Notes: a model not told the origin generated them from the letters alone. Positions 43,501-49,226 are shown, counted from the stretch's first letter. The stretch: DNA of 64,000 nucleotides from Watersipora subatra (GCF_963576615.1 NC_088711.1:60988248-61052247), one strand, 5' to 3'. Translations and numbers: made by a program.

Positions 43501-45925
43501 GACAAATGTTTACTCACATTTTAAATTGTTTGTTGGAAAATGTAAAGATGATCATAAGTCAAAGGTTTAAATATAACCTCGTTTAACCGAGTAGTCTCCA
43601 GGGCAGATGCTAATAATACACGGCGGTCCTACTATTGTCAACATTGAGCAGTACTCGAATACTGAAGCCATTAGGTTGTAGTTAGACATTGCTCTCTCAG
43701 GTGATCCATTAATTTTAATCCAGCAAATACGTCTTTAGTCTTAGTTTTGCTGCTTTTGTTAATTTTGTCACCTTTTTTTTGTTCGTTTTATGTTATTTGC
43801 TTTGTCAAGTCTAATCACGCCATGATTATTTTCTATTCTCGGAAAACATTTCATAGAGATGAACCTAAAGAACGCGGTATTAATGAATTTTTGGGAAATT
43901 ATTCTGATGATTGTTTATGAAATTTCACTTTCAACTTTTCTATAATCTTAGATTATAAAATTGTTCCATTGCAGACTGATTTGAGTTTCGTGGGCAAGAA
44001 GAAGAGAGGAAAGATAGAGCTGAGCCAGCAGATGTACAAGGATGAGATTGAGGTAAGTCGGAGAGAATCTCATACCCAGGATTTTAACAGGTTAAGTGTT
44101 ACCAGCCTGGGTATCTTAACAACTTAACCTGTCACAAGCCTCAGTACAACTGAGGCTTGTAACAGGTTAAGTTGTATTGATTGAAACTCTCAAGTCCAGC
44201 CGTATCCTTCTCTTCTAGCCTTAGGAACAGTATGTCGATTTTTCTATACTTTTTGATTAACACATGACCCAGAGCTAAATATGTAACAAACATCTGAACC
44301 AGTTGATATATTTATTGTGGATGTCACATTTGCACAGGTGCTAGCGTAACGTTCAAGTCAGGTTTATTTGTTTTCTGATTTCCATTCATTTGGGACCATC
44401 TTTTCAACATTAATAAACATGCTATGTTTCAAAAGTTTAATTAAATCTATTTATGGTGGCAATAAGAGCCTTAATCGGTTTGAAATTAACTTATTTATTG
44501 ATATATACGCTGCGTTTCCCTGCTACGTATAAGTTCGGAGTTGCTTTCTGCAGACAAATTTGTACCCTGCGATTTCAGTGATTCGAGGTTGCGCTATAGA
44601 TCTAGATCCAATATTCGCGATACATTCCTAAAAAAAATTGTAAAATAGGCTCACTTTAGGGTCACGATCATTTTAAAATTCATGCGCAGGTAACCAGTTA
44701 TACTGAAAAAGTAATAATTTCATCCTCATACGAGCTCATTCTTAATGTAGATGTTAATATAAAAACAAGAAGCCAAGCAGAAGCAGCAGTGAGCAGCAGT
44801 AGAACGTTGTCGTATCAGACCCGTGCGGTTGTGTGCTGAATTTTTAACCTCCACTGGAGAGAGCTTAGCCGGGTAATATTGATTTGGATCCATCAGCAGT
44901 GAGAGTTTCTATGATATAGAAGTACCCTCACAGTGAATGGCTTTGCACAAATTTAACGAAGCGAAATGGCATCAATAGTGGTCGGAGTTTTACCATTTCT
45001 ATGATTTAGAGTAGAAGCAACTCCAAACACATTCGAAGCATGACTAGATAGCACGGATGAAACACAGTGATAGATAGCTAACAAGGTTGATAGATTAATG
45101 CTTAGATTATAGCTTAAAGATTAATCATGAAAAAAAGGCTACAGTATCCATAAGCTAAGGTGAAGGAATAGGCTAAACTTGTATCCTCACTTGATTGGTC
45201 ATTTAGAGTCTCGATGCTCGCTTGCGAGCAAAAACTACTCTTATCAGTGTATATGATGTTCACCCTTTTTGTTAGTGTGAGGAATCAGCTTCGCATTCCT
45301 TCTGGCAGCACATGTTAACCTTAACCTCCTTGTCTTAGCATCTATATAACCAGTTTGGCGATTGAAAATGCCACCATTACCAGCATCATTAAAACAAATG
45401 TTTTTTATTATGCGTCGTTAGAAAAACTTTATCATGGTTAATCCTCAAGTCTAACCACCTGAAGAGTTGCTTTTATGGTTGGTGAAGGTTCACCTGCGCT
45501 GTCATCGGGTCTATTTATAACGGGAGTGAGAGACACGTTGCATTTGTGTGCAATCCAGTCTAAACAGTCATTTCACCTTTTGGTTGCCGTGCTGATTGGC
45601 ATATTAATAATATTCACTATTATCCTAAGCAAGCCGTTGGCTGTTGGGACGGGGAGTTAAACAACTCTGAGTTAGCCGTTAGCACTCACTGTAGTTTGCT
45701 TAAAAACATCTACTGTTTATATAGGAGTGGCTGAAGGAGGGAAGAGGAGAGACAACTTCTCACAATACTGAACTTGTTCAATTGTCTCCTCCTGATATAG
45801 TACTCTCTACACCCTCACTGTCACGAATTAGCTCCGTCGCATCGGGACTATCGGATGATGTACCGTGCATAATTGACAGAGAGGATGATGTCGCTCTTAT
45901 AAATCATTCTTCTGAAATCATATGA
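7527..45925 (+). CDS. TPCN1-like: Two-pore channel protein 1-like (TPC1), at least 20 exons
   Basis: Exons: 7527-7590, 10303-10536, (domain I S1 not found), 19960-20073, 24669-24799, 25577-25665, 26337-26371, 28247-28405, 29704-29884, 32518-32627, 33056-33164, 33781-33843 (or 33870), 36409-36480, 38207-38279, 38407-38511, 39000-39161, 40357-40442, 40695-40810, 41586-41786, 43975-44052, 45725-45925. Phases agree through the chain. TPCs are endolysosomal cation channels with two six-helix repeats, controlled by PI(3,5)P2, voltage and NAADP accessory proteins. Matches to animal TPC1 run end to end: [31 protein letters not shown]; the lipid-binding linker [15 protein letters not shown]; filter [14 protein letters not shown]; filter [16 protein letters not shown]; domain II S4 [18 protein letters not shown]; and the C-terminal [20 protein letters not shown]. 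Length is about 740 codons without the missing exon. Exon 11-12 borders are tentative because both possible donors are weak. Confidence 0.93.
7591..10302. other. TPC1 intron 1
   Basis: It contains a short tandem run of a 12-base unit (TACTTCTATGAR, about 8322-8384), two unassigned open frames at 9198-9458 (86 codons) and 9590-9868 (92 codons) with no recognisable motif, and a tRNA-derived SINE near its 3' end. I do not regard the open frames as established genes. Confidence 0.45.
9984..10190 (+). mobile_element. tRNA-derived SINE, copy A
   Basis: A 5' module similar to other copies (GAGATCATCAGATGTAATAA) is followed by a tRNA-like head with the B-box-like GAGTTCGAATCCC, a GCAATCTTTTT run, then CTTCAGACTG and a tail CTCTTATTATAGTAAG. 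Copies at 19763, 27258 and 27519 share these blocks. Confidence 0.65.
10303..10536 (+). CDS. TPCN1-like: TPC1 exon 2 (cytosolic N-domain)
   Basis: It encodes [20 protein letters not shown] followed by [15 protein letters not shown], the conserved stretch just before the first membrane helix of animal TPC1. Phase 1 at both ends. Confidence 0.9.
11906..12160 (+). repeat. Dispersed direct repeat, copy A
   Basis: About 250 bases here, starting near GTTAACTGGATGCATTGCTT, recur in the same orientation at 19177-19430 with moderate divergence. Both lie in the same TPC1 intron on either side of the gypsy element. Family not recognised. Confidence 0.7.
12225..12268. repeat. Perfect 18-bp hairpin
   Basis: GTGCAACAATGTCACATC at 12225-12242, an 8-base loop, then the exact reverse complement at 12251-12268. 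A second partly overlapping inverted repeat (ACATCTTCTTTTCG against CGAAAGAAAAGAAGATGT) extends it to about 12290. Confidence 0.85.
12894..13155 (-). repeat. 3' LTR of gypsy copy 1
   Basis: Near-identical to 17432-17692. On the element's sense strand it carries a TATAAATA box and an AATAAA signal. Confidence 0.93.
13169..17371 (-). CDS. Gag-Pol polyprotein of Ty3/gypsy retrotransposon
   Basis: One uninterrupted frame of about 1,400 codons. The frame is open from 17422, but the first ATG is at 17371 ([11 protein letters not shown]), the probable start. Domains, counted from the 17422 open end: Q/E-rich coiled coil 28-95; gag 95-290; two CCHC knuckles, [14 protein letters not shown] (~312) and [14 protein letters not shown] (~332); aspartic protease [11 protein letters not shown] (~383); reverse transcriptase with YLDDILV (~682); RNase H with [14 protein letters not shown] (~827) and VTDHRP; integrase with an H2C2 finger (~1058-1094), catalytic D in LDHAVNF, D in TDNATSF and E in NGAAERL. 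No env gene and no chromodomain were seen. Gag and Pol are fused without a frameshift, resembling animal K02A2.6/Mag-like elements. All catalytic residues are present, so it may be functional. Confidence 0.95.
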   Translation of the reverse strand: MAEVADLIKLMQKQQEDQRQQQEEQRKQQEEHRQQQHEEFKQQQEEYRRQQDERMEENKKLMELLLQNLQRKQETAATAVPAFPGFDPTAELLTDYIDRFNTFIAANSIHQDKIAGTFLTNQQPTLYKQLSNMAAQLSTPKQINDLDMDEILEFLKDQYDPKRFIVRERYKYWSDMQRKPGETIQELAARIRQDATTCAFIDITDPLDEALRTRFICSVNNEAVLKSLFKVKDNELNFNKAIQVAQETEEAAKVAKETVYGNSSKVNKVAQQKSRYKPIQKNNSTPDKQKEGKLCYRCDRTNHTADDCRFKAATCNFCSKQGHIERACKKKKSSAAEKPVKMIECTSTKMVKLAENIKLEGDNFTLELDTGACDNFICKSIWEKLGKPNLKPTTVNYKSASGHLIETLGRCELTAQLDAQKEVRLPFVISAVQDLNLLGRTAIQQLGISIDDKLQQNLVSTITENQPDGRLQIKCKEMCKEFPEIFKDELGCLKNFELEINFKPSTKPVFCRPRPVPIALTEELNQAYEAGVAKGIWEPTQFNQYGTPVVPVRKSTTGQAAGKIRVCGDYSKTINNQLETHRKPIPLPEDLIRKLGGGYCYTKIDLADAYNQILLAPESQRRLALSTHRGVLLQKRLPFGISSAPGYFQEIMEQLTQDLPGVAVYLDDILVSGANAESHLQNLRRLLQRLEERGLRCRKDKCCFAQPTVEYLGHKLTSKGITKGKKADAVQQMPVPTDLTQLRSFLGATQFYSKFIPNLLQLTGPLHKLTRKGETWKWGTEQEKSFNKLKDMLSTDSVLAHFNPDLDIGISCDASETGLGAVLFHRYPDGSERPIANVSKTLTSTQRKYGQIQKEALSIIFALKKYHQYLYGRRFILVTDHRPLLTLLGPTKGVPALAANRLARWALVLNQYDYTIEYRSTQHHQNADVLSRLPVGPDKEFDAREDEDDVDTVCTIHTIGQQLNSTDYNVLAKETKKDPTLATVMRYTAGWPGNKEMKETQLSLFHKISDSLSITKGCLLYGNRVVIPVKLQQEVLKILHLGHFGRERMKKLARTAVYWPRIDSDIEETSRQCTACAEHQKLPQKYPIHPWMLPEKPWSRLHLDHAVNFMGSQWLVMIDAYSKYPCIHRTSSTSTRATTDILEEIFAHFGYPHTIVTDNATSFTSGEFQQWCQERSIVHLTGAPYHPATNGAAERLVQSFKQAMKKSSLSPKSALQQFLMHYRRTPLPTGYSPSQLLNGRQMRCKIDTLLPSPAHIAQFHQSREVNRSAEKTVSKIHSYNLGAPCYALYHGPRRNRQPRWVPAIVTKIYGTRSLNVKVVPKGPTWRRHVEQLRPRYSTEEDQDPGDKPDITEETKLQLPAPTTVTEQPPSRRRPRNPRLPDGDEYSRDKPRRSKRTRKNL
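17432..17692 (-). repeat. 5' LTR of gypsy copy 1
   Basis: Near-identical to the 3' LTR. It is flanked outside by the CATGT target duplication at 17693-17697. Confidence 0.93.
18250..18810 (+). repeat. Minisatellite, about 25-bp unit
   Basis: About 23 imperfect copies of a unit close to CATTAGCCTTAGTATCATCC plus CTATA lie in the TPC1 intron before the exon at 19960. Confidence 0.9.
19177..19430 (+). repeat. Dispersed direct repeat, copy B
   Basis: Counterpart of 11906-12160, same orientation, with scattered substitutions. Confidence 0.7.
19763..19880 (+). mobile_element. tRNA-derived SINE, copy B (partial)
   Basis: GAGTTCAAATCTCGTACAGT, a GCAGTCTTTTTTT run, CTTCAGACACA and the tail TTAGTATAGTAAAGATTTG match the 3' two thirds of the other copies. 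Confidence 0.55.
19960..20073 (+). CDS. TPCN1-like: TPC1 exon (domain I S2)
   Basis: 38 codons: [20 protein letters not shown] then [18 protein letters not shown], matching the TPC1 segment from S2 to the S2-S3 loop. Phase 0 at both ends. The preceding exon (10303-10536) ends in phase 1, so an exon for S1 must lie between them. Confidence 0.92.
20768..20900 (+). mobile_element. tRNA-like SINE of a different family
   Basis: AGCCCAGTGCTCTAGAACGT followed by GGTCGGGGCTCAATTCCC has A- and B-box-like blocks and a loose tRNA fold. No CCA-ready acceptor stem closes, so it is not a functional tRNA. Confidence 0.45.
20901..23520. other. TPC1 intron, mostly unassigned
   Basis: It holds a fragment at 21590-21760 related to 58245-58560, and an imperfect inverted repeat at 22990-23039 (AGCTAAATGTACGTACAT). 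No exon was found here. Confidence 0.5.
23521..23939. mobile_element. MITE, family 1 copy A
   Basis: Ends TACCGTACTGTTTGGA and TCCGAAAAGTACGGTA are inverted repeats with one mismatch and a small difference in the run. The interior contains a strong hairpin around the GTGCACTAA-type arms. A diverged copy is at 29165-29555. Confidence 0.8.
24669..24799 (+). CDS. TPCN1-like: TPC1 exon (domain I S3-S4)
   Basis: It encodes [20 protein letters not shown] followed by [19 protein letters not shown], matching the TPC1 voltage-sensor segment. The acceptor is ATTGTAG|TG. The donor is ACGCAG|GTAAAT, ending in phase 2, which joins the next exon to restore [15 protein letters not shown]. Arginines of the PI(3,5)P2-binding linker are kept. 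The donor is the first unit of a tandem array. Confidence 0.92.
24785..24945 (+). repeat. Minisatellite built from an exon-intron junction (33-bp unit, about 5 copies)
   Basis: The unit comprises the last 14 or so bases of the exon (GGGATACGCAG) plus the first intron bases (GTAAATTACAGACTACTGTA). Potential GT donors recur at about 24800, 24833, 24900 and 24933; one copy has AAGT instead of AGGT. Confidence 0.88.
25577..25665 (+). CDS. TPCN1-like: TPC1 exon (domain I S4-S5 linker and S5)
   Basis: It encodes [20 protein letters not shown] then [10 protein letters not shown], matching TPC1 NLRQIFQSLPP and S5. It starts completing a phase-2 codon and ends phase 1 at a GTCAGT donor. Confidence 0.93.
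25654..25890 (+). repeat. Minisatellite starting at the splice donor (about 31-33-bp unit)
   Basis: Copies of CCTCTATTAATCCTYGCTCT plus AGTCAGTRTTA follow the exon end CTCTATCCTCG|GTCAGTAGT. With two short gaps the exon junction aligns to the unit, and the GTCAGT donor motif recurs in several copies. Confidence 0.75.
26337..26371 (+). CDS. TPCN1-like: TPC1 micro-exon (35 nt)
   Basis: It encodes [12 protein letters not shown] across the junction, matching FYLFSPNPSD at the S5-pore boundary. Phases are correct on both sides (TTTTGTAG acceptor, GTAAGT donor). Confidence 0.88.
26372..27257. other. TPC1 intron stretch
   Basis: AT-rich sequence with no exon, RNA gene or repeat that I can identify. 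Confidence 0.5.
27258..27480 (+). mobile_element. tRNA-derived SINE, copy C
   Basis: It has the shared 5' module GTGCTGTGTGAGATCATCAT, a tRNA-like head (GTGGTTGAGTGGTGCAGTTG), the GCAATATTTTTTGCTAACAC block and a CTTCAGACAGACAG stretch. Confidence 0.65.
27519..27735 (+). mobile_element. tRNA-derived SINE, copy D
   Basis: Tandem neighbour of copy C: GTGCTGCGAGTGATAACGAT, a tRNA-like head with the B box GGTTCAAGTCC, GCAATATTTTTTCTGACAC and the tail GGCTCTTATTGTAGTAAAG. Confidence 0.7.
28247..28405 (+). CDS. TPCN1-like: TPC1 exon (pore I and S6 start)
   Basis: 53 codons with selectivity filter [17 protein letters not shown] and the S6 start [16 protein letters not shown]. Human TPC1 has [13 protein letters not shown] in the same place. 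Confidence 0.96.
28654..28725 (+). tRNA. tRNA-His (GTG)
   Basis: 72 bases fold into a full cloverleaf: acceptor GCCATGA/TCATGGC; D arm with the AGTGGTTAG box; anticodon stem TCACG/CGTGA with loop TTGTGGC (anticodon GTG); T arm CCAGG-TTCGAAT-CCTGG; discriminator A. The internal A and B boxes match eukaryotic tRNA-His genes. It lies in a TPC1 intron in the same orientation. Poly-T runs shortly downstream could terminate Pol III. Confidence 0.93.
28924..28997 (+). pseudogene. tRNA-His pseudogene
   Basis: About 200 bases after the intact tRNA, GCCGTGATAGCACTATGGTT and the following bases align along its whole length (TGTTGTGG loop, GGTTCAAATCCTGG arm). The acceptor and anticodon stems are broken by substitutions. 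Confidence 0.8.
29165..29555. mobile_element. MITE, family 1 copy B (diverged)
   Basis: It aligns over most of its length with 23521-23939 (shared CTGCTTTATTTTCCAAAA, CGACGCTTTTTAAC and TAGTCCGAAAAGTATGGTA blocks). An internal hairpin GGTGCACTAACC/GGTTAGTGCACC lies at about 29418-29450. Confidence 0.75.
29704..29884 (+). CDS. TPCN1-like: TPC1 exon (S6 end and interdomain linker)
   Basis: [20 protein letters not shown], then [20 protein letters not shown] and [11 protein letters not shown], match the TPC1 linker after S6 with its first EF-hand-like region. Confidence 0.94.
30088..31425. mobile_element. MITE, family 2 copy A (26-bp perfect TIRs)
   Basis: ACCATAAAACCTCTAATTGA plus ACGCCA at the left end is the exact reverse complement of the right end. 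The interior is about 1.3 kb without a transposase frame. A second copy lies at 49881-51336. Confidence 0.85.
31431..31860 (+). repeat. TA-rich minisatellite
   Basis: Degenerate copies of TGTATATATGCTGTATATAT-type units. The several open frames on both strands are artefacts of the repeat. Confidence 0.85.
32518..32627 (+). CDS. TPCN1-like: TPC1 exon (second EF-hand-like region)
   Basis: [20 protein letters not shown] then [17 protein letters not shown] matches TPC1 YLTFKALNQNNTPLLSLKDF. Phase agrees with both neighbours. Confidence 0.9.
32750..32955. mobile_element. Fold-back MITE, family 3 copy A
   Basis: The arms GATTAAAATCGACAAAACTT and, near the end, the inverse GAGTTTTGTCGATTTCAAAC form an imperfect fold-back. 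Related sequence is at 56372-56688 and 57370-57560. Confidence 0.6.
33056..33164 (+). CDS. TPCN1-like: TPC1 exon (pre-domain II)
   Basis: [20 protein letters not shown] followed by [16 protein letters not shown] matches human KKNREHWFDELP...KAFQYFM. It ends ATAT|GTAAGT in phase 1, at the first unit of a 15-bp array. Confidence 0.9.
33151..33722 (+). repeat. 15-bp minisatellite built from the exon-donor junction (about 37 copies)
   Basis: The unit TATTTTATATGTAAG contains the last ten exon bases and the start of the GTAAGT donor. Many copies preserve the complete TATAT|GTAAGT site. Because 15 is a multiple of 3, the TPC1 frame continues as blocks of YFICK for the first few units until a TAA near 33230, where a 4-base irregularity occurs. 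Confidence 0.93.
33781..33870 (+). CDS. TPCN1-like: TPC1 exon (domain II S1), 3' border uncertain
   Basis: After the acceptor TTACTCGCAG it reads [20 protein letters not shown], a hydrophobic helix in the place of domain II S1. Donors giving the required phase 1 are GTCAAA at 33844 and GTTGTC at 33871; both are weak. Confidence 0.7.
34357..35432 (+). mobile_element. Internally deleted piggyBac-like element
   Basis: Ends CCCTTTCGCGGGCAAA and GCCGGCGAAAGGG are inverted repeats. TTAA follows the right end and ATAA precedes the left, fitting a TTAA target with one change. Inside, ATGACGACTTCTAAGAGAAC (34713) starts a short N-terminal frame and acidic Asp/Ser/Glu codons follow. Near 35040-35130 a cysteine-rich segment [20 protein letters not shown] matches the C-terminal finger of piggyBac transposases. 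The catalytic middle is gone. Confidence 0.8.
36409..36480 (+). CDS. TPCN1-like: TPC1 exon (domain II S1-S2 loop and S2 start)
   Basis: [20 protein letters not shown] then FTA joins [18 protein letters not shown] of the next exon, aligning with human [20 protein letters not shown]. The acceptor CTCTCCAAAG fits phase 1; an alternative acceptor at about 36353 would add more residues. Confidence 0.72.
36896..37219 (+). repeat. 21-bp minisatellite, left block
   Basis: About 15 copies of TCATTATGTATGGTCTCAGA plus C. Long open frames on both strands (for example repeated SETIHNE on the minus strand) arise only from the 21-bp periodicity. Confidence 0.93.
37220..37899. mobile_element. TIR element inserted into the 21-bp array
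   Basis: CACTATGTTTCCATGGTGCG at the left is inverted at the right (CGCATCATGGAAACATAGTG), with one mismatch. The same 21-bp array resumes immediately on both sides, so the element split it. Confidence 0.8.
37903..38172 (+). repeat. 21-bp minisatellite, right block
   Basis: About 13 copies of the same unit as 36896-37219 in the same orientation. It ends 34 bases before the next TPC1 exon. Confidence 0.93.
38207..38279 (+). CDS. TPCN1-like: TPC1 exon (domain II S2)
   Basis: [20 protein letters not shown] then GWNL matches [20 protein letters not shown]. Phase 1 in, phase 2 out, GTGAGT donor. Confidence 0.94.
38407..38511 (+). CDS. TPCN1-like: TPC1 exon (domain II S3-S4)
   Basis: [20 protein letters not shown] then [15 protein letters not shown] matches TPC1 domain II S3-S4, including gating arginines. 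Confidence 0.95.
38526..38770 (+). mobile_element. 3' fragment of a non-LTR retrotransposon
   Basis: The frame [20 protein letters not shown] plus LLRNTFIRL has the NSLPxxLR signature common at the C-terminus of LINE reverse-transcriptase proteins. It is followed by a short tail with AATAAAAGTT. Confidence 0.55.
39000..39161 (+). CDS. TPCN1-like: TPC1 exon (domain II S4-S5)
   Basis: [20 protein letters not shown], then [20 protein letters not shown], matches KLKERYRNVLDTM and S5. Confidence 0.95.
39238..40142. mobile_element. MITE with about 120-bp terminal inverted repeats
   Basis: TTTAAAGGTTGGCTTGCAAC and the following 100 bases at 39239-39360 are inverted at about 40020-40142 with scattered mismatches. 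The outermost TTAAAGGTTG/CAACCTTTAA are clean. Confidence 0.8.
40357..40442 (+). CDS. TPCN1-like: TPC1 exon (domain II S5-pore loop)
   Basis: [20 protein letters not shown] then FDDIFKSG matches [17 protein letters not shown]. Asn-X-Ser/Thr sites (NST twice) fit the lumenal loop that is glycosylated in TPCs. Confidence 0.94.
40695..40810 (+). CDS. TPCN1-like: TPC1 exon (pore II and S6)
   Basis: Selectivity filter II is [18 protein letters not shown], then [14 protein letters not shown]. The VNNW core of animal TPC filters is intact. Confidence 0.97.
41586..41786 (+). CDS. TPCN1-like: TPC1 exon (end of S6 and cytosolic C-domain)
   Basis: [20 protein letters not shown] is the S6 end (human [20 protein letters not shown]), followed by a divergent cytosolic stretch. 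Confidence 0.96.
42233..42910. mobile_element. Non-autonomous hAT element with 8-bp target duplication
   Basis: TIRs are CAGGGGTGCCCAACC and GGTTGAGCACCGCTG. The 8-bp duplication CTCTAAAG lies at 42225-42232 and 42911-42918. The 678-base interior has no transposase frame. Confidence 0.92.
43975..44052 (+). CDS. TPCN1-like: TPC1 penultimate exon
   Basis: [20 protein letters not shown] then DEIE matches human [20 protein letters not shown] at the C-terminus. Confidence 0.93.
44119..44175. repeat. 27-bp hairpin with 3-base loop
   Basis: The left arm begins ACAACTTAACCTGTC and the right arm ends AACAGGTTAAGTTGT; there is one mismatch in 27 pairs. It lies just inside the last TPC1 intron. Confidence 0.88.
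45725..45925 (+). CDS. TPCN1-like: TPC1 terminal exon
   Basis: [20 protein letters not shown] is followed by a Ser/Asp-rich tail containing [17 protein letters not shown] and ending INHSSEII stop. EWLKEG continues the conserved QEEIQEWYEEH motif. A near copy is at 60478-60678. Confidence 0.92.
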   Translation, partial: EWLKEGRGETTSHNTELVQLSPPDIVLSTPSLSRISSVASGLSDDVPCIIDREDDVALINHSSEII

Positions 45926-46130
45926 TTTTAACTCATTTTTATGACTCCGCTTGTCTCGTCTCTTACAGACAGACAGACCTCTTGGAAAGCTTGATTATGC
46001 TGCCTCTTGTAGTTACATCCAAAATTTACATGTAAGAATAGAGGCTGTGTAAAGCATGTGATTTTAAATTATTTTAACCAATCAGATCTCAACAAGTGTC
46101 ACTATCATGGCATGTTTACAAGTTTTATAA

Positions 46131-47395
46131 TTAAAATATTGTTGGTTTCCTAACACTCAAGTAAACAGGAAGTTGGCTGAAAGCATCACGGTGAACAGTT
46201 GCATCTTCCATTTCTGAATTTACTTGCTATGCTGCAACCTTTACAGTGAATAAACTACACATAAGGGCAATTCTATTCGTAAATATGTATCGCAGAGCTA
46301 TGCAAGGAATAGCTATTTAAAATGCTAGCGAACCGTTTTTTTTAATTATATGTCATTGAATATAATTTCATTATATTTACTATTTATTGTTTTTTACTCC
46401 ATTTTTGGTGTCATAACATTATGAGCGTAGAACAATTTATAATATATTACTGTTCATTAAAATGTAATCACGTTGATAAATAACAAATATACTTTCATGA
46501 AAAGATGTTGAAATACACAGGAGATTGCACAACATCAACGGACCTTCTTCAATACAGCTGGAGGCAGCTTTATAGCCTGCCTAGAACACAGCTCATTCAT
46601 TTCTAGTTAGGTTGGAGAAAGATTTATAGAATATTTCCAGTTAATTTTTCTGTTTAAGCGTTTTCTTTGTTGGGTGAACACCATGCCATAGAAGATATGT
46701 TGAACATTCTCAGGTATGTAGGAGCTGAGGCTATTGGGAGAGCTTTGCTTACAAAGAATATTTAAGCATTAGACTAACCAGAACATGAGCTCTTGCTTTT
46801 TCAAGCAGGATGGAAACTAAAGTCTTCGATAATAATGATAAGTTGCTGATGTTTTGCCATGTGACAAAAGAGTTTTAGTAGATTCCACATTAGATATCAA
46901 CATGAATTCTGTACCACGACTGTTAAGTTGAGAAATGAATTGGCAGCCTGTTTGAAGACATTCGGTCACATGGTAGACTGTAGAGCATGCGTAAAACTAG
47001 ACATTCGGCAAGTGTGACTTACTCCATGATTGTGATCATTTTTGAAAGAATGCAGAAGTATTTAATGAGCCTTTAAGTTTAACGCTTTAGAATAGACAGA
47101 TAAAAAGAGATGATACGCTATAGCGGCGGACGTTCCAGGTCACAATTGTGGTGTATTTAGGGAATCGGTGAGTAGGCGTTCCAGGTTGTTGTTGAGTATT
47201 AAACTTTCTCAACTACTGAATGCTGGCTGTAGAAAGCCTTTGAGGTAGAAAGAATTGTACAACAGTTATGAGAAGTTCTACCACCTCAACTGATTGTCAG
47301 CAGTCGAGAGCTGTCAGTCAATTTGTATGATTTGTTACAACTACATCTTATGAAAAGTGGTATATCATGCTTTATAACACTGTTAGAGAAGAAGT
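46131..47395. other. Intergenic stretch after TPC1
   Basis: AATAAA near 46249 may be the TPC1 poly(A) signal. I see no exon or repeat in the remainder. Confidence 0.45.
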
Positions 47396-48289
47396 TTGGC
47401 ATATGTTTGCAAGTGGCTGGCTGTATCAAGGCATAGAAGTATGTATGGCATATGTATGCAAGTGGCTGGCTGTATCAAGGCATAGAAGTATGTATGGCAT
47501 ATGTATGCAAGTGGCTGGCTGTATCAAGGCGTAGAAGTATGTTTGACATATGTATGCAAGTGGCTGGCTGTATCAAGGCATAGAAGTATGTATGGCATAT
47601 GTATGCAAGTGGCTGGCTGTATCAAGGCATAGAAGTATGTAAATGCTGTATCAAGGCATAGAAGTATGTAAATGCTGTATCAAGGCATAGAAGTATGTAT
47701 GGCATATGTATGCAAGTGGCTGGCTGTATCAAGTCATAGAAGTATGTATGGCATATGTATGCAAGTGGCTGGCTGTATCAAGGCATAGAAGTATGTATGG
47801 CATATGTATGCAAGTGGCTGGCTGTATCAAGGCATAGAAGTATGTATGGCATATGTATGCAAGTGGCTGGCTGTATCAAGGCATAGAAGTATGTTTGACA
47901 TATGTATGCAAGTGGCTGGCTGTATCAAGTCATAGAAGTATGTTTGACATATGTATGCAAGTGGCTGGCTGTATCAAGGCATAGAAGTATGTTTGACATA
48001 TGTATGCAAGTGGCTGGCTGTATCAAGGCATAGAAGTATGTAAATGCTGTATCAAGGCATAGAAGTATGTTTGACATATGTTTGCAAGTGGCTGGCTGTA
48101 TCAAGGCATAGAAGTATGTTTGACATATGTTTGCAAGTGGCTGGCTGTATCAAGGCATAGAAGTATGTAAATGCTGTATCAAGGCATAGAAGTATGTAAA
48201 TGCTGTATCAAGGCATAGAAGTATGTAAATGCTGTATCAAGGCATAGAAGTATGTAAATGCTGTATCAAGGCATAGAAGTAGGTAAATT
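47396..48289 (+). repeat. Composite minisatellite (about 49-bp and 29-bp units)
   Basis: The long unit is GCATATGTATGCAAGTGGCT plus GGCTGTATCAAGGCATAGAAGTATG in two parts. The short unit lacks the first half and reads TAAATGCTGTATCAAGGCAT onward. Long and short units alternate; short ones cluster at the 3' end. Confidence 0.93.
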
Positions 48290-48370
48290 TATTTGAGTTT
48301 GCTAGTTAACTATCTGGCTAAAAGTTTGCACAACTTGAAGAATACGTAGTTGTATACAACAAAAGAGTTG

Positions 48371-48569
48371 AGACAATCTATTCTGTGTTTTTAAAATATT
48401 GAGACCACTGGTTAAAACCACACACATCGCCTATTTTGGAAGCACTGCATCTGACACTTCTGGGACTGCAAAGGAGCCCCAAGCAATGATTGGCAAAATC
48501 AGTTCTGCTCTTGGCAAGCTTCAGCAGAGACTGGAAAAACAAGCATGTCTCAGTCAGGGTGAAGTCTAA
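48371..48569 (+). CDS. Possible orphan coding segment
   Basis: An open frame without an internal stop reads LVKTTHIAYFGSTASDTSGT, then GKISSALGKLQQRLEKQACL and ends at TAA. It has balanced amphipathic composition unlike the surrounding AT-rich sequence. There is no start codon and no neighbour exon was found. It could be a transposon remnant or a lone exon. Confidence 0.25.
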
Positions 48570-49226
48570 AGTGTATATTATTATCATGTGTAAATATTAT
48601 AAAGTGTAAATATTATCATGCATCCTACAAAGTATAAACCACTTTAAATTGTATTCTGCTTGTCTAACATGAGGGTGACTCTGATAAGATAACTCCAAAT
48701 TAGTGATGTGTCCGAGTTGAACATTTTTCAAGAGAATGCTATGGTAAAATCTTAGTTTTTTCAGCTGCACCTACTCTAGCAGAGTGTGGTTTTAGCAATT
48801 CTTCTCAAAAAGTTTTCTTTTTCAGAAAAACAATTAAAAGAATAATAACATTTTTCAGTAATGTTTGTGGAACACACGCTATAAATTCAACACAGTCTTC
48901 ATTTGTCAGCTCATGATGCACATTCTTATTGTACTTCATGAATTTGGACCAGCCCATTTAGTATTGTAGCAATTAAATATACTATCGCAACAACAATGTT
49001 GATTAGTTCTTAGGTTGCCATAACAACAACCCGAAGCCACATCCCAGAATGCTCAGCGAACCATAAAAAAATATCTTACATAATTCGCAATTACAAAACA
49101 GCCAGTTCTACTAGGAAGTTGGTACATGTACTCAGTTGATAATACTTTTGGGAAGGACTACATATATTGTTTAGCTGGTGTCGTTAGTGTGGAGTGTAGG
49201 TCGCTAGAAGGTCACAAACTAAAATT

